The notes under the pieces: generated by a model | What the model was told of the DNA's origin: nothing | Databases searched by the model: none | What the model saw: the letters and a program-made list of their open reading frames with translations, nothing else | Shown here: positions 8,801 to 16,827 of the stretch, one piece after another | How the letters are laid out: each line of letters opens with the position of its first letter | Numbering within the stretch: the first letter of the stretch is position 1 | Assembly: GCA_963972195.1 (NCBI GenBank) | Contig: CAXATH010000003.1 | Span: 186,001-250,000 of the forward strand | Direction of reading: 5' to 3' | Source: Litorimonas sp963972195 | GTDB lineage: Bacteria > Pseudomonadota > Alphaproteobacteria > Caulobacterales > Maricaulaceae | DNA length: 64,000 nucleotides | Made by a program: the position numbers and the translations under genes

Positions 8801-11800
8801 GGAGAACGACCCTGGAATTATGGTGGATGTGGGAGCGCATTATGGGGGAAGCGCTCGTCCTTTTGCAAAAAATGGATGGTCTGTTTTTTGCCAGGAGCCT
8901 GATCCCAAAAACCGGGCTCATTTGGTAAGGAGTTTGGGAAAGAACAAGCTTGTCAAGATAGACCCGCGTGCGGTCGGAGAAATTCCGGAGACAGGACGCG
9001 TCTTCTACTCCTCAGACGAGAGCACGGGAATTAGTGGAATGCTGGCATTCCGCGAGACCCATGAACAATCTGCAACCGTCGATGTCACGACCGTAGCCGA
9101 AATAATTAAAGAACAAGATATCTCTCACATTGATTTTCTAAAAATCGATGTAGAAGGCTATGACTTTGGAGTTCTTAAAGGCGTGCCTTGGGATGATATG
9201 AAACCAGACATCATTGAATGTGAATTCGAAGATGCAAAAACAAAACATTTGGGTCACAGCTGGACCGATATATGCGATTACCTCGTGAACCGTGGATACA
9301 CAGTTTATCTCAGTGAATGGCACCCCATTATACGTTATGGCATACCTCATGACTGGGCGGCACTGAAACGTTACCCATGCGAGCTGGAGGATGTTAATGC
9401 ATGGGGTAATTTGCTCGCTTTCAAAAATGATCCCGGCGAAAAAATATTATGTGAAAATTTGGAAAAGGTCTTGTCACTTAGAAACAAAGAATTCACTGGG
9501 AAAGCCCCTCCTGTCACAATAGAGACTGAGACAGAAAATGACGTTGCATCTAATTCTGCTGCTCAGGCCCCAAACTCAACACAAAAAACCCAAGTTAAAA
9601 AGCCTGTTGTGTCTCAACCCGCAAAGTTAGCGCCCTCCGACTTGGCTGCTTTACCAAAAGATCGCTTTGCTGACCGACTACGTCGGAGAAGTCCCGCTCT
9701 GTTTCGTATTGCACAAGCCTGCAAATGGGGTTTGATTTTTCTAAAGCGGCATTTGGTCTCTGCCATATTTGGGCTTTTTCTACTGACAGCCCTAATTGCG
9801 GCTCCGTTTTTCTTTTCCGTGCTCACTCCTTTTGCTTGGGTTTTCTGGGCTGCGGCAGCCATTATAATTCTTGCTATGACCGCCGTTCTAGGCGCTTCAT
9901 TCGTTAATATGATGGCCAACAGGATCGCCGATAGAGAACGTTTGGAACGAAGGAATTTGAGGGCTGAAGTTCTTAGGACAGTTGATAGCGTTCAAAATAG
10001 TCAGAATCAGAGGAATACGGATTTATTGAATCGCCTTTCCGACGAAATATCTGACAGAAAACGCTTTGAAAATGATATGAAGTCCTCTTCATTAGCACAG
10101 CAAAAACAAGTCGAAAATAAAATTGAAACCACACGACGAAATACTTTAAAAGAACTGAATTCCTCTTTGAATGTTAGTTTAAAAGAACTGGAAAAAACCA
10201 ACTCCGAGGCCCAAGATGCAGCAATCGGAGAACTACGAAATCATATTCAATCTCTAGAAAGCGCCTTACGAAAAAAGCTTTCTCAGACTGAGAATGTGAT
10301 CGCCTCATCACAAGCTGACTCCGAAAAACGTCTAGATAGGATGGCACAGGAGTTCAAAAAACGTCTTCAAGAAGGTCTCGAGAATTTACAGAAGGATATA
10401 ACGGATGATCATAGAGCTGCATCCGAAGAACGTCTGGAGGAAGTGACACAGGAATTCAAAAAACGTCTTCAAGAGGGACTAGAGAATTTACAGAAAGATA
10501 TTACAGACAATCAAGAAGCTGCATCCGAGAAACGTCTGGGCGAAATCACACAAGAATTCAAAGGACGCCTTCAAGAAGGTCTGGAGAGTTTTCAGAAGGA
10601 TATTACGGACGATCAAAAGGAATCTATCGGAGAGCTTGAGAACCGTTTTGGAATTCTGGAAGAAACTCTCAAAAATCAATTGGAAGACCGAGATAAAAAG
10701 ATCGAAGAGCTGTGGAATACTCTAAAGGAAGAAATCAAAGCTGCTAGCTCAAAAGATGTAGAAACGAAGCTGGATTCTTTAGCCTCCTCGATGAATAAGG
10801 AGATCGCATCTATCAAAGAAAAAAGTACAGCGGCCAACAAGGAAACTGCCGGTTCTCTGGAGAAAGTCTCTCTCCGTTTGAAGTCTCTGGATAGTAAAAT
10901 TGATGATGAAGCCAGTAAGGATATTACAAAAACCATAAAATCCGTCGTCTCAAAGGAGATAGAGCAAGAATCCAAGCGTAACAGCACTACCTTTATGATG
11001 GCACAAGAACAGCTTGAGGAAAGACTGGAGAAACGTTTTTCTGAAACACAGAGCCTCATAGAAAAAGCTCAAGCAGAGCTTGCTCAGAATGAAACCAAAC
11101 TCCAAAAGCTAGATAATCAAAATGATGAAGCTCGGCAAAATCTTGAAAACGAAATTAGTCAATCCAAAGAGCAAATAGATAATCTGCAAACAATGTTATC
11201 TACCGCGACAGAAACTATCCGTTCTATGGAAGGGCAGAACGAAACTCTGCAAAGTGAGCTAAAAGGTCAATTTGTCGAAGCTCTAGCTAGAATAGATAAA
11301 GCTAATAAATCAAGTCAGAACGCCCACTCACAAATTACTGATTTGGAGAAGAAGTTGCAGGAGACCCAGCAACAAGTGATGACAGAAACAAGCGCCCTGC
11401 AAATGCTGGAAGGACAAAGCAAAAAATTAAAAGAGGATATGAACACTCAGTTAGCTGACGCATTATCTAAACTGAATGCGACCGATGAATCGGCTAAAAC
11501 TGCTCATTCTCAAATTACAAGCCTTGAGGAGAAACTTCAGGAAACCCGTCGTCACTTCCAAGCTGAACAAGAAAAGCAAAACGAAAATACACCTGTCAAA
11601 TTCCAACATTTCAACCGGGTATTATCAAAAAATCATATTAAGGTTTTAGAAGAAAAGTGGTTGAAACCATTGAATTTGACGGAGTCAGAAAAATCAATTG
11701 CCTATTCTGCTAACCGCATCGTTTCACTTGAAGATCGTATGAAGGGTCGTCTCGCAACGTCTCTTGAAAATGCAGTATTACGGACACTAGTTGCAAAATC

Positions 11801-12332
11801 TGTCAATGGAAAGAGTTTGAAGGTCCTCGAGATTGGTGTTTTATTTGGGGTCGGCCTCGCAATGATTTATGACCGGACCGTCGACACTTTTGATAACGTT
11901 CACCTCACAGCAATTGATCCGTTTGAAGGGTATTACGGGGGTAACGCACTCGATATAATTACGAACGAACGAATTACGGAGAATGTGTTTCTAGATAATA
12001 TGGCGGCTGCACGTATTCCCAGCGACAACCTGACACTGCACAAAGGCTTTAGTACTGATGATGATATCATCAAAGCGACGTCTAAAGATCAATATGACAT
12101 ACTTATTATTGATGGTGATCATAGTTATGCCGGCGTGAAGGCCGATTTTGTAAATTATGCGCCGCTTGTAAAACGTGGTGGCTACATACTGATTGATGAT
12201 GACAGTGCCCCGGAATGGCCTGAAATTACAGAATATGTAGACGAAGAACTATTACCGCGCCAAGACATTACGCTTGTCGGGCGTAGCTGGAGAACAGCGG
12301 TATTCCGCGTTGTCAAAAAAATAAAAGAGTAA
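5865..12332 (+). CDS. giant multidomain polysaccharide protein: DUF115 x2, glycosyltransferase-like, FkbM methyltransferase, membrane hairpin, coiled coil, C-terminal methyltransferase
   Basis: 2155 residues. Domains in order: DUF115/MptE-like about 66-300 (GNGPSL at 83); glycosyltransferase-like about 320-690, opening PRVLIFDITLLGNG; second DUF115-like about 700-910 (GNGPSL at 708); FkbM methyltransferase about 970-1190 (VDVGAHYGG, FLKIDVEGYD); two adjacent hydrophobic helices about 1296-1351; charged coiled coil about 1356-1906 with three 34-residue repeats; class I methyltransferase about 1920-2150 (VLEIGVLFGVG, LIIDGDHSYAG). Two membrane helices would leave both ends in the cytoplasm. The start at 5865 follows a weak GGA; 5853 (ATG) and 5826 (TTG) are alternatives. 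No full-length relative is recognised. Context (exporter with Wzt_C, GDP-fucose genes) suggests glycan assembly, termination or length control. The role is inferred. Confidence 0.85.
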   Translation: MSEKTAKELGVSELEALYGEALNKLPSKAPIFLPTERMPLEKRLEGVKRVDHIYKNTLDSAYRPKLKELRNKHKGSKRCFIIGNGPSLNDTNLELLKDEVTFAVNGFFLKSDELSWTPTYYVVEDHLVAEDRLEAIKKFKGPTKLFPVYLGYCFEEADDTIFYNHRPRVSYPDGFDFSTDAAKITYTGCTVTFSCMQLAHYMGFEEIYLIGVDASYEIPDDVDDSDEYNVGVLDMKSDDPNHFHPDYFGKGFRWHDPQVHKMIEAYKEARKITDLSGRRIYNATVGGKLEVFDRVSFDSLFAEPTPSTPLQQNPASYPNQYPRVLIFDITLLGNGTATGEVKKNLFQDWPKERIGQFFSTGREKIGWSSNGEKILNKLSQKDAIDIAESFKADVILYRPVADNLELHKVAMRAIKQLGLPFVTWYMDDWPERYKRENPERFNLFVDDLHYLINHSVRALVIGDMMQDAYEKRYGRKFIPLANGVHETDWPKPEIEEITGRPFKVRYAGSLAENMTLDSLLRVAEAIEKLSNEYEVIFEIKTMQLWYDLTKSKFKKFKKTTFLVQNLTDEEYKTWIREADTLVIAYNFDSKSKIYTQYSVANKMPECLASGVPILAHGPKDVATLNLLERNGCAQFAHVPQASKVAEEIEKLISSPTLRKRLSQKGRRVAFENHNLVDLKAKLRDILGESCMPHTSNRSINLSPAIILGNGPSLKGFDFSNFEGKAVFGMNAAYRYWDKINWYPDYYSCLDLVVGLSHKEEIKRLIENSHEHGIKKFLLRDNLIQQMGPIKNGDRVVNFDIIQPHSHLLSAPTISTGSHTAGWAAMLGYKHIYLMGIDCNYVEIVDGAVKGKNGTELIIQEEKSNPNYFFDGYQKKGDLYNVPNPGKDVHLQSWREISEAVAFTPSTIVNANLKSKVDIFDFCKFEDIRSDGSTQLNPKEKALKTTEDKVEFPNKISDLHYPREAKAGFDETYLIFKIVEENDPGIMVDVGAHYGGSARPFAKNGWSVFCQEPDPKNRAHLVRSLGKNKLVKIDPRAVGEIPETGRVFYSSDESTGISGMLAFRETHEQSATVDVTTVAEIIKEQDISHIDFLKIDVEGYDFGVLKGVPWDDMKPDIIECEFEDAKTKHLGHSWTDICDYLVNRGYTVYLSEWHPIIRYGIPHDWAALKRYPCELEDVNAWGNLLAFKNDPGEKILCENLEKVLSLRNKEFTGKAPPVTIETETENDVASNSAAQAPNSTQKTQVKKPVVSQPAKLAPSDLAALPKDRFADRLRRRSPALFRIAQACKWGLIFLKRHLVSAIFGLFLLTALIAAPFFFSVLTPFAWVFWAAAAIIILAMTAVLGASFVNMMANRIADRERLERRNLRAEVLRTVDSVQNSQNQRNTDLLNRLSDEISDRKRFENDMKSSSLAQQKQVENKIETTRRNTLKELNSSLNVSLKELEKTNSEAQDAAIGELRNHIQSLESALRKKLSQTENVIASSQADSEKRLDRMAQEFKKRLQEGLENLQKDITDDHRAASEERLEEVTQEFKKRLQEGLENLQKDITDNQEAASEKRLGEITQEFKGRLQEGLESFQKDITDDQKESIGELENRFGILEETLKNQLEDRDKKIEELWNTLKEEIKAASSKDVETKLDSLASSMNKEIASIKEKSTAANKETAGSLEKVSLRLKSLDSKIDDEASKDITKTIKSVVSKEIEQESKRNSTTFMMAQEQLEERLEKRFSETQSLIEKAQAELAQNETKLQKLDNQNDEARQNLENEISQSKEQIDNLQTMLSTATETIRSMEGQNETLQSELKGQFVEALARIDKANKSSQNAHSQITDLEKKLQETQQQVMTETSALQMLEGQSKKLKEDMNTQLADALSKLNATDESAKTAHSQITSLEEKLQETRRHFQAEQEKQNENTPVKFQHFNRVLSKNHIKVLEEKWLKPLNLTESEKSIAYSANRIVSLEDRMKGRLATSLENAVLRTLVAKSVNGKSLKVLEIGVLFGVGLAMIYDRTVDTFDNVHLTAIDPFEGYYGGNALDIITNERITENVFLDNMAAARIPSDNLTLHKGFSTDDDIIKATSKDQYDILIIDGDHSYAGVKADFVNYAPLVKRGGYILIDDDSAPEWPEITEYVDEELLPRQDITLVGRSWRTAVFRVVKKIKE
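10320..10625 (+). repeat. three tandem 102-base repeats in the coiled-coil part of the giant gene
   Basis: Three consecutive units starting at 10320, 10422 and 10524, each 102 bases (34 codons), encoding units that begin SE(K/E)RL and contain F-K-x-R-L-Q-E-G-L. The first two units are closely similar and the third has drifted, mainly at its end. The 34-residue period keeps the heptad pattern nearly in phase, so a copy gain or loss would change coiled-coil length without breaking it. Confidence 0.9.
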
Positions 12333-12345
12333 GGTATTAGCAGGC

Positions 12346-13230
12346 CTAGCTAAAATAGACGGGCCTGCAATCTTTTTCGTCATTTAGCGTAAGTTCAAAA
12401 AGGCTCCCGGCTAGGGCGTTTTGTTTCTTTTCCACCTCTAATCCGATGGAGGCCGAGGTCACGTAGATTTTGTTTTTTACAATCACGGGGCAGGTCGGGC
12501 GTTGGGTTGGCATCTCTACGGTTTCCACAACCTCGCCCTCTGGCGAAATCCGTCTAAGGCAGGCCCCGTCCCAAAAGGCCACCCAGAGATAGCCATCTCT
12601 GTCTAATGCCATACCATCCGGATAGCCTTCGCCCTTTCCGAATTTCTTGAACGGTTTCAGGGCTCCGAACGTGTCTAAACTTTTGTAGGAGGCGTGGTAA
12701 ATTATCTGGCGGGCTGAGTCTGTTAAGTAGGCTAGCTGACGATCGGCATCAAAAGCCGGGCCATTCGTGACGTGAAAACCAGACGCCATTTGTCTGACCT
12801 CACCGGCTGATGTATATCGCCACCAATTTCCGGCAGAGGCATCTTTCTCTGCATCATCCATCGTCCCCGCCCAAAAACAGCCGAAAGGGTCGATAGCGCC
12901 GTCATTAAAACGTGTTGTTTCGATATGACTTTCCGGATTATTGAGATGTTTTACGGCAGGCATATTTTGTTCATCAAAGGTAATATGGCAAAATCCCTTA
13001 CGCACCGCGGCAATCAGGCCGCCGGCCTCATGAAGCCCCAAGGCGCTTATATTTCCCGAAATTGACCAAATTTGTTGATCGCCGCTTGGAAGTGATAAGG
13101 CAAACAGCTTCTCTCCTTTTATATCCAGCCAATACAGAGTTTTGTTTCGCGGGTCATAGAGAGGGCTTTCACCAAGAATGGCGCGTATTTCCCACAGGCA
13201 TTTAATCGACTTTACGGAGCCTCTTGCCAT
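12346..13230 (-). CDS. SMP-30/gluconolactonase/LRE family protein
   Basis: Predicted six-bladed beta-propeller lactonase, 294 residues. Visible metal-site segments are LGESPLYDP (Glu), RFNDGAIDPFG (Asn and Asp) and YPDGMALD (Asp), as in SMP-30 and gluconolactonases, which hydrolyse sugar lactones with a divalent metal. It is the last gene of a minus-strand operon with an SDR, a 2-hydroxyacid dehydrogenase and a cytidylyltransferase, 3 bases after the SDR stop. A lactone of a sugar acid made by the upstream dehydrogenases is a reasonable substrate, but this is inferred. It is convergent with the giant gene, 13 bases apart. Confidence 0.85.
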   Translation of the reverse strand: MARGSVKSIKCLWEIRAILGESPLYDPRNKTLYWLDIKGEKLFALSLPSGDQQIWSISGNISALGLHEAGGLIAAVRKGFCHITFDEQNMPAVKHLNNPESHIETTRFNDGAIDPFGCFWAGTMDDAEKDASAGNWWRYTSAGEVRQMASGFHVTNGPAFDADRQLAYLTDSARQIIYHASYKSLDTFGALKPFKKFGKGEGYPDGMALDRDGYLWVAFWDGACLRRISPEGEVVETVEMPTQRPTCPVIVKNKIYVTSASIGLEVEKKQNALAGSLFELTLNDEKDCRPVYFS

Positions 13231-13233
13231 GCC

Positions 13234-13980
13234 TTAAACTGGGTCATGTAGGCGGGAGAGTACGCCGCCGTCTATATGGAAGGTCCCGCCTGTAATAAAT
13301 CGGGCTTTGTCCGAGCATAAAAATAGGGCGAGATCCGAGACTTCATTTGGTTCGCCAATTCTTTGAGCCGGGTGAAAGGACTCTAGCTCTTCAAATTTTT
13401 CCGGTTTATCAGAAAACCCATCGACCAGCATGGGCGTTCGGATTGCCGCGGGGGCCAATGTATTGACCCTGACTTTTCCGCCGAGATCGATGGCAAGTGC
13501 GCGGGTAAGCCCATGCATTGCCGTTTTAGACGTCGCATAAGCTACAAAGTTCGGCTTAGTGGCCTGTGCATGGACCGTGCCTATATTGAGGATACTGCCC
13601 TGACTACTTGTCAATTCGCTTAGAAACGCCTGTGAGAGACGGAAGGGCGCGAGAACATTAACGGCGAAACTGGATTGCATGTCCTGCGCCGTTATATCTG
13701 CTGTTGGCTTCACGATTTGCAAAGCTGCATTGTTTATAAGGGCTTTTATTGGCGCACCGTCACATGCTTTGGTCACTTGCTTATAAAAGTCCGAAAGAGC
13801 TTCGTCGTCCTCGGATAAAACTTTCAAGTCTGCTGGCACAAAAAAGGCGTCATCTGGGAAATCGTCACCTTTCATCCGGGACGTTCCGATAACCCGCCAG
13901 CCCTCTTCAACAAACCCATGGACGAGGGCCGTCCCTATGCCGCCGGAGGCACCGGTAATGATAACGACTTTATCTGCCAT
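13234..13980 (-). CDS. SDR family NAD(P)-dependent oxidoreductase
   Basis: Classical short-chain dehydrogenase of 248 residues. The cofactor motif is TGASGGIG near residue 9, followed by NNAA and the catalytic Tyr-xxx-Lys in YATSK, with the C-terminal substrate loop and IDGG end typical of FabG-like enzymes. The substrate cannot be read from sequence. Its ATG overlaps the stop of the upstream 2-hydroxyacid dehydrogenase by one base (TAATG), so the two are translationally coupled and probably work in one sugar-acid pathway. Confidence 0.88.
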   Translation of the reverse strand: MADKVVIITGASGGIGTALVHGFVEEGWRVIGTSRMKGDDFPDDAFFVPADLKVLSEDDEALSDFYKQVTKACDGAPIKALINNAALQIVKPTADITAQDMQSSFAVNVLAPFRLSQAFLSELTSSQGSILNIGTVHAQATKPNFVAYATSKTAMHGLTRALAIDLGGKVRVNTLAPAAIRTPMLVDGFSDKPEKFEELESFHPAQRIGEPNEVSDLALFLCSDKARFITGGTFHIDGGVLSRLHDPV

Positions 13981-14912
13981 TACTTATCTTTGAGGAATCC
14001 CGCTATCCGGTCAATGGCCATATGGCTGACAACGCGAACGGCGTCCACTGTGTTGGATCCATTATGAGACCCAAAAATACAACGATCATACTGACGTAAC
14101 TCAGAGTTCACATTTAGAGGCTCAACTTCGAAAACATCAAGCGCAGCAGAATGAACGGTTCCATCTTTCAGGCCTTTTAATAAAGCGCTCTCGTCAATGA
14201 CGGGCCCACGCGAAACATTGACGATACGCACGCCTGGTTTCAATTTGGGTAGGATATCTGCGTCAAACATATGTTGGGTTTGCGGGGTCAATGGACATGT
14301 AAAAATAATATAATCCATATCGCCGATACGATCCGGCCAGACGTGGTTATCAATATTCAGACCTAGGACAGACTTGAAGTAGGGATCATAAGTAATGACC
14401 TCCAGGTCGCAAGCGAGTAAACGTTTTACAGTGGACTGGCCAATATCGCCAAATCCAACAACGGCGGCTTTTTTATTCCAAAGAGAAATTCCGGATGGTT
14501 TCGGCCAAGCATTATTTTCACGTATCTCACGGTCAATTAAGTAAGTTTGACGAGCCAACCCCAATACATAAGCCATAGCCACATCAGCCACTTCGCGGCC
14601 AAAAACCCCCGGCGTGTTAATGACGGGAATCCCAAAGTCTTTGCAAGCGTCGAAGTCCACATTGTCAGTGCCTACGCCCCACTTTACCGCCGCCTTCAAT
14701 TTGCCCTTGGCGCCCGCTTCAAAAACCCGGCGTGTGGCGGGGTCGTCTCCTATAATCCAGCCATCATAGTCTGGTAGGGTTTCGATCAGTTCTTCTTCCG
14801 ACATGACTTGGGTGACCTTTGCCGGGACGCCCGTCAAATTAACAGACTCGAATTTCTCAATAAACTCATCAAAAAGGCCCAGCATCGGCGGGCAGGTTAC
14901 GAGGACTTTCAT
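13980..14912 (-). CDS. D-isomer-specific 2-hydroxyacid dehydrogenase (phosphoglycerate dehydrogenase-like)
   Basis: 310-residue NAD-dependent dehydrogenase. The Rossmann motif is VGFGDIGQS in the middle, with the family signature NVSRGPVIDE containing the catalytic Arg, a Glu in ALDVFEVEP, and the His in GSHNGSNT. It lacks the ACT domain of true SerA. It sits between a CMP-sugar synthetase and an SDR in one operon, so it likely acts on a sugar-derived 2-hydroxy or 2-keto acid. The exact substrate is unknown. Confidence 0.87.
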   Translation of the reverse strand: MKVLVTCPPMLGLFDEFIEKFESVNLTGVPAKVTQVMSEEELIETLPDYDGWIIGDDPATRRVFEAGAKGKLKAAVKWGVGTDNVDFDACKDFGIPVINTPGVFGREVADVAMAYVLGLARQTYLIDREIRENNAWPKPSGISLWNKKAAVVGFGDIGQSTVKRLLACDLEVITYDPYFKSVLGLNIDNHVWPDRIGDMDYIIFTCPLTPQTQHMFDADILPKLKPGVRIVNVSRGPVIDESALLKGLKDGTVHSAALDVFEVEPLNVNSELRQYDRCIFGSHNGSNTVDAVRVVSHMAIDRIAGFLKDK

Positions 14913-14927
14913 TCAAGGACTCCGGGT

Positions 14928-15635
14928 CTAATTTTCGGTCGGCAGGACTTCGCCCGCCGCAAGGCGCATGAGCAGGGATTCGGCCATAAACCAATCAGCC
15001 TGTTCGTCAATGTCTACAGATTCGAGTCGGGGCGTGGCGAACATGGCCGGCGTTTTCCCAATTCGAGCCTGGGTGGATTTAAAACTCTCCCGGCTGAAAA
15101 TATAACCCACAGAGTTTTCTTCTAGGTAAGGGTCCAAATCTTGCGTCCGGATCAAATTGTCCGGGTCATGATTAATGGGTTCGGCCTCGCTTGTGTAAAA
15201 TCGTGTCTGATGGGCATTTACGGCAAAGAGAGAGTCCACATCTTTAGACGAATAATGATCTAACATTTTCCGGATGGTCGCCGGCGATAAAAGGGGATTA
15301 GTTGTATGCGTCATGAAATAGAGATCAGACTCATGATTATCTATGTCGTCCTCCAGCACCAAATTCATAGAAACAAAATCACCACAAATTTCGGGTTTGC
15401 GATCTCGGATGATAATCCGGCCATTGGCGTCGCCATCCGACAGTCCATTTTCTTCCAGAATGGCACGAGCATCAGTGTTTATTACAATATTGTCGACTTC
15501 TTCCACCGCCAGCAACGTATCAAGAATCCATCGAAAAAGGGGCTTTCCGGCAATGTTTCGAAAATTCTTTGATTTGACCCTGACACTATTCGCCTTCATC
15601 GGCAAAAGAGCAGTGAGGGATTGGGATTTGTACAT
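14928..15635 (-). CDS. acylneuraminate/ulosonate cytidylyltransferase family protein
   Basis: Transfers CMP from CTP to an acidic sugar (family: NeuA/KdsB/PseF). The 235-residue protein begins LTALLPMKANSVRVKSKN, the CTP-binding region with the Arg/Ser-Lys pattern of NeuA-type enzymes, followed by GKPLFRW and the NTDA segment. It opens the tight part of the operon (15 bases before the dehydrogenase). No NeuB-type synthase is present in the window, so the sugar activated is unknown. KdsB for core Kdo is less likely given the neighbours and the divergent sequence. Confidence 0.82.
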   Translation of the reverse strand: MYKSQSLTALLPMKANSVRVKSKNFRNIAGKPLFRWILDTLLAVEEVDNIVINTDARAILEENGLSDGDANGRIIIRDRKPEICGDFVSMNLVLEDDIDNHESDLYFMTHTTNPLLSPATIRKMLDHYSSKDVDSLFAVNAHQTRFYTSEAEPINHDPDNLIRTQDLDPYLEENSVGYIFSRESFKSTQARIGKTPAMFATPRLESVDIDEQADWFMAESLLMRLAAGEVLPTEN

Positions 15636-15686
15636 TGAGTTACGATACCTTTGTCTGACTGGACGAATTATTCGGGAGAGAACGCA

Positions 15687-16658
15687 TTAGCGCGTGGCTT
15701 CTGTGTCGCTCATGTCTAACTCCTCGACTTTGAGATCACTCTTGCGTTGAGGCGCTTGAACCTTCGGATAATAATAGGATTCTTTCTGTTCCCGGGATAA
15801 TTTTCTATTTTCATTCTGCCCCTTATAGGACCCCCAAAACTGTAGCACTCGAAAACTTACAATTTCCGGAAGCACCTTACCTAATATCTTCTGGCGTCTA
15901 GCTGCTCCGATATCGTTTGAAATTCCGGCTATCGTATACCGAATAAAATCCCAAAAGCTCATGTGAACTTCTGGCATGACCTCGCGCAATGTCAAAGCTT
16001 CGCGGTAATAGCGCCGCCTGACCTGGGACAATGTCTCTTCATGAATATGTGTTACGGGAGCGTCAGCGACATAAGCGATCTTGGCTCCGTCATTCACCAC
16101 CTGTTTTCCTAAAACCATATCTTCGAGACCGGTTACGTCCACGTCAAATCGATATTTTTTCCATATCTGGGTTTTGATCGCAGAGTTCGCATTATTAATA
16201 AAAAACCCTTCTTGGGGTACGGCGCTTTCCTTTGGAAAATATTTGGCGAAGAGCTGCTTTTCCGAAAATTTGTTGTAATCATTGCCGATTTGTCGGCCGT
16301 AACTGTAGACAGCTTTATCTTGCACAAGCGGATCGACTAAATTTTGAAGCCAACGGTCGTGGGTTGGAATGCAGTGGGCGGATATAAAAACCAGATAATC
16401 CCCTGTTGAAGCTTCACACCCCCAATTCAAGGAACGTCCAAAGCTGAATTTCGATTTGGGAATATGGACAACACGCAAATTATGTTTTTGGGCAATTTCA
16501 AGTGTTCTATCCGTAGATCCTGAATCCACTAGAACCATCTCCATGGTCAGCTCATCCAATTTCTGACTTTTGCAAGCCAGAATCGCCTGTTCGAAGAACT
16601 TTTCTTCGTTCAAGGCGCGGAAAACAATAGATATATCTGCTTTTCTCATTTGTTTCAC
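15687..16658 (-). CDS. family 2 glycosyltransferase (rhamnosyltransferase-like)
   Basis: GT-A fold glycosyltransferase of 323 residues. It shows the N-terminal ISIVFRALNEE strand, the VDSGSTDRT motif, and a SAHCIP segment where the metal-binding D-x-D is usually placed. A C-terminal region after 240 is basic. Start choice: GTG at 16658 or ATG at 16649 (MRKADIS). Neither has a strong ribosome site. It adds a sugar to a growing surface glycan by context, but donor and acceptor are not known. Confidence 0.85.
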   Translation of the reverse strand: MKQMRKADISIVFRALNEEKFFEQAILACKSQKLDELTMEMVLVDSGSTDRTLEIAQKHNLRVVHIPKSKFSFGRSLNWGCEASTGDYLVFISAHCIPTHDRWLQNLVDPLVQDKAVYSYGRQIGNDYNKFSEKQLFAKYFPKESAVPQEGFFINNANSAIKTQIWKKYRFDVDVTGLEDMVLGKQVVNDGAKIAYVADAPVTHIHEETLSQVRRRYYREALTLREVMPEVHMSFWDFIRYTIAGISNDIGAARRQKILGKVLPEIVSFRVLQFWGSYKGQNENRKLSREQKESYYYPKVQAPQRKSDLKVEELDMSDTEATR

Positions 16659-16827
16659 TTGTCTGAGGGCTCAAAGCTGACACTTCAACCCCTAGAAATT
16701 TTTGCCCTCAGCATCAATAGGTTTCTGGCTTGAAGCAGAGCAATTTTAACTTTGTGACCAAGTCTTAACCCGTCGTTTAATTCAGAGTTTGCTCATATTT
16801 AGCTTATTCCCTTTTAGGCATCGAAAC

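Noticed and set aside
14928..15635. Calling the cytidylyltransferase KdsB
   Set aside because: Its start and neighbours fit NeuA-like enzymes of surface glycan clusters better, and no other Kdo gene is close.
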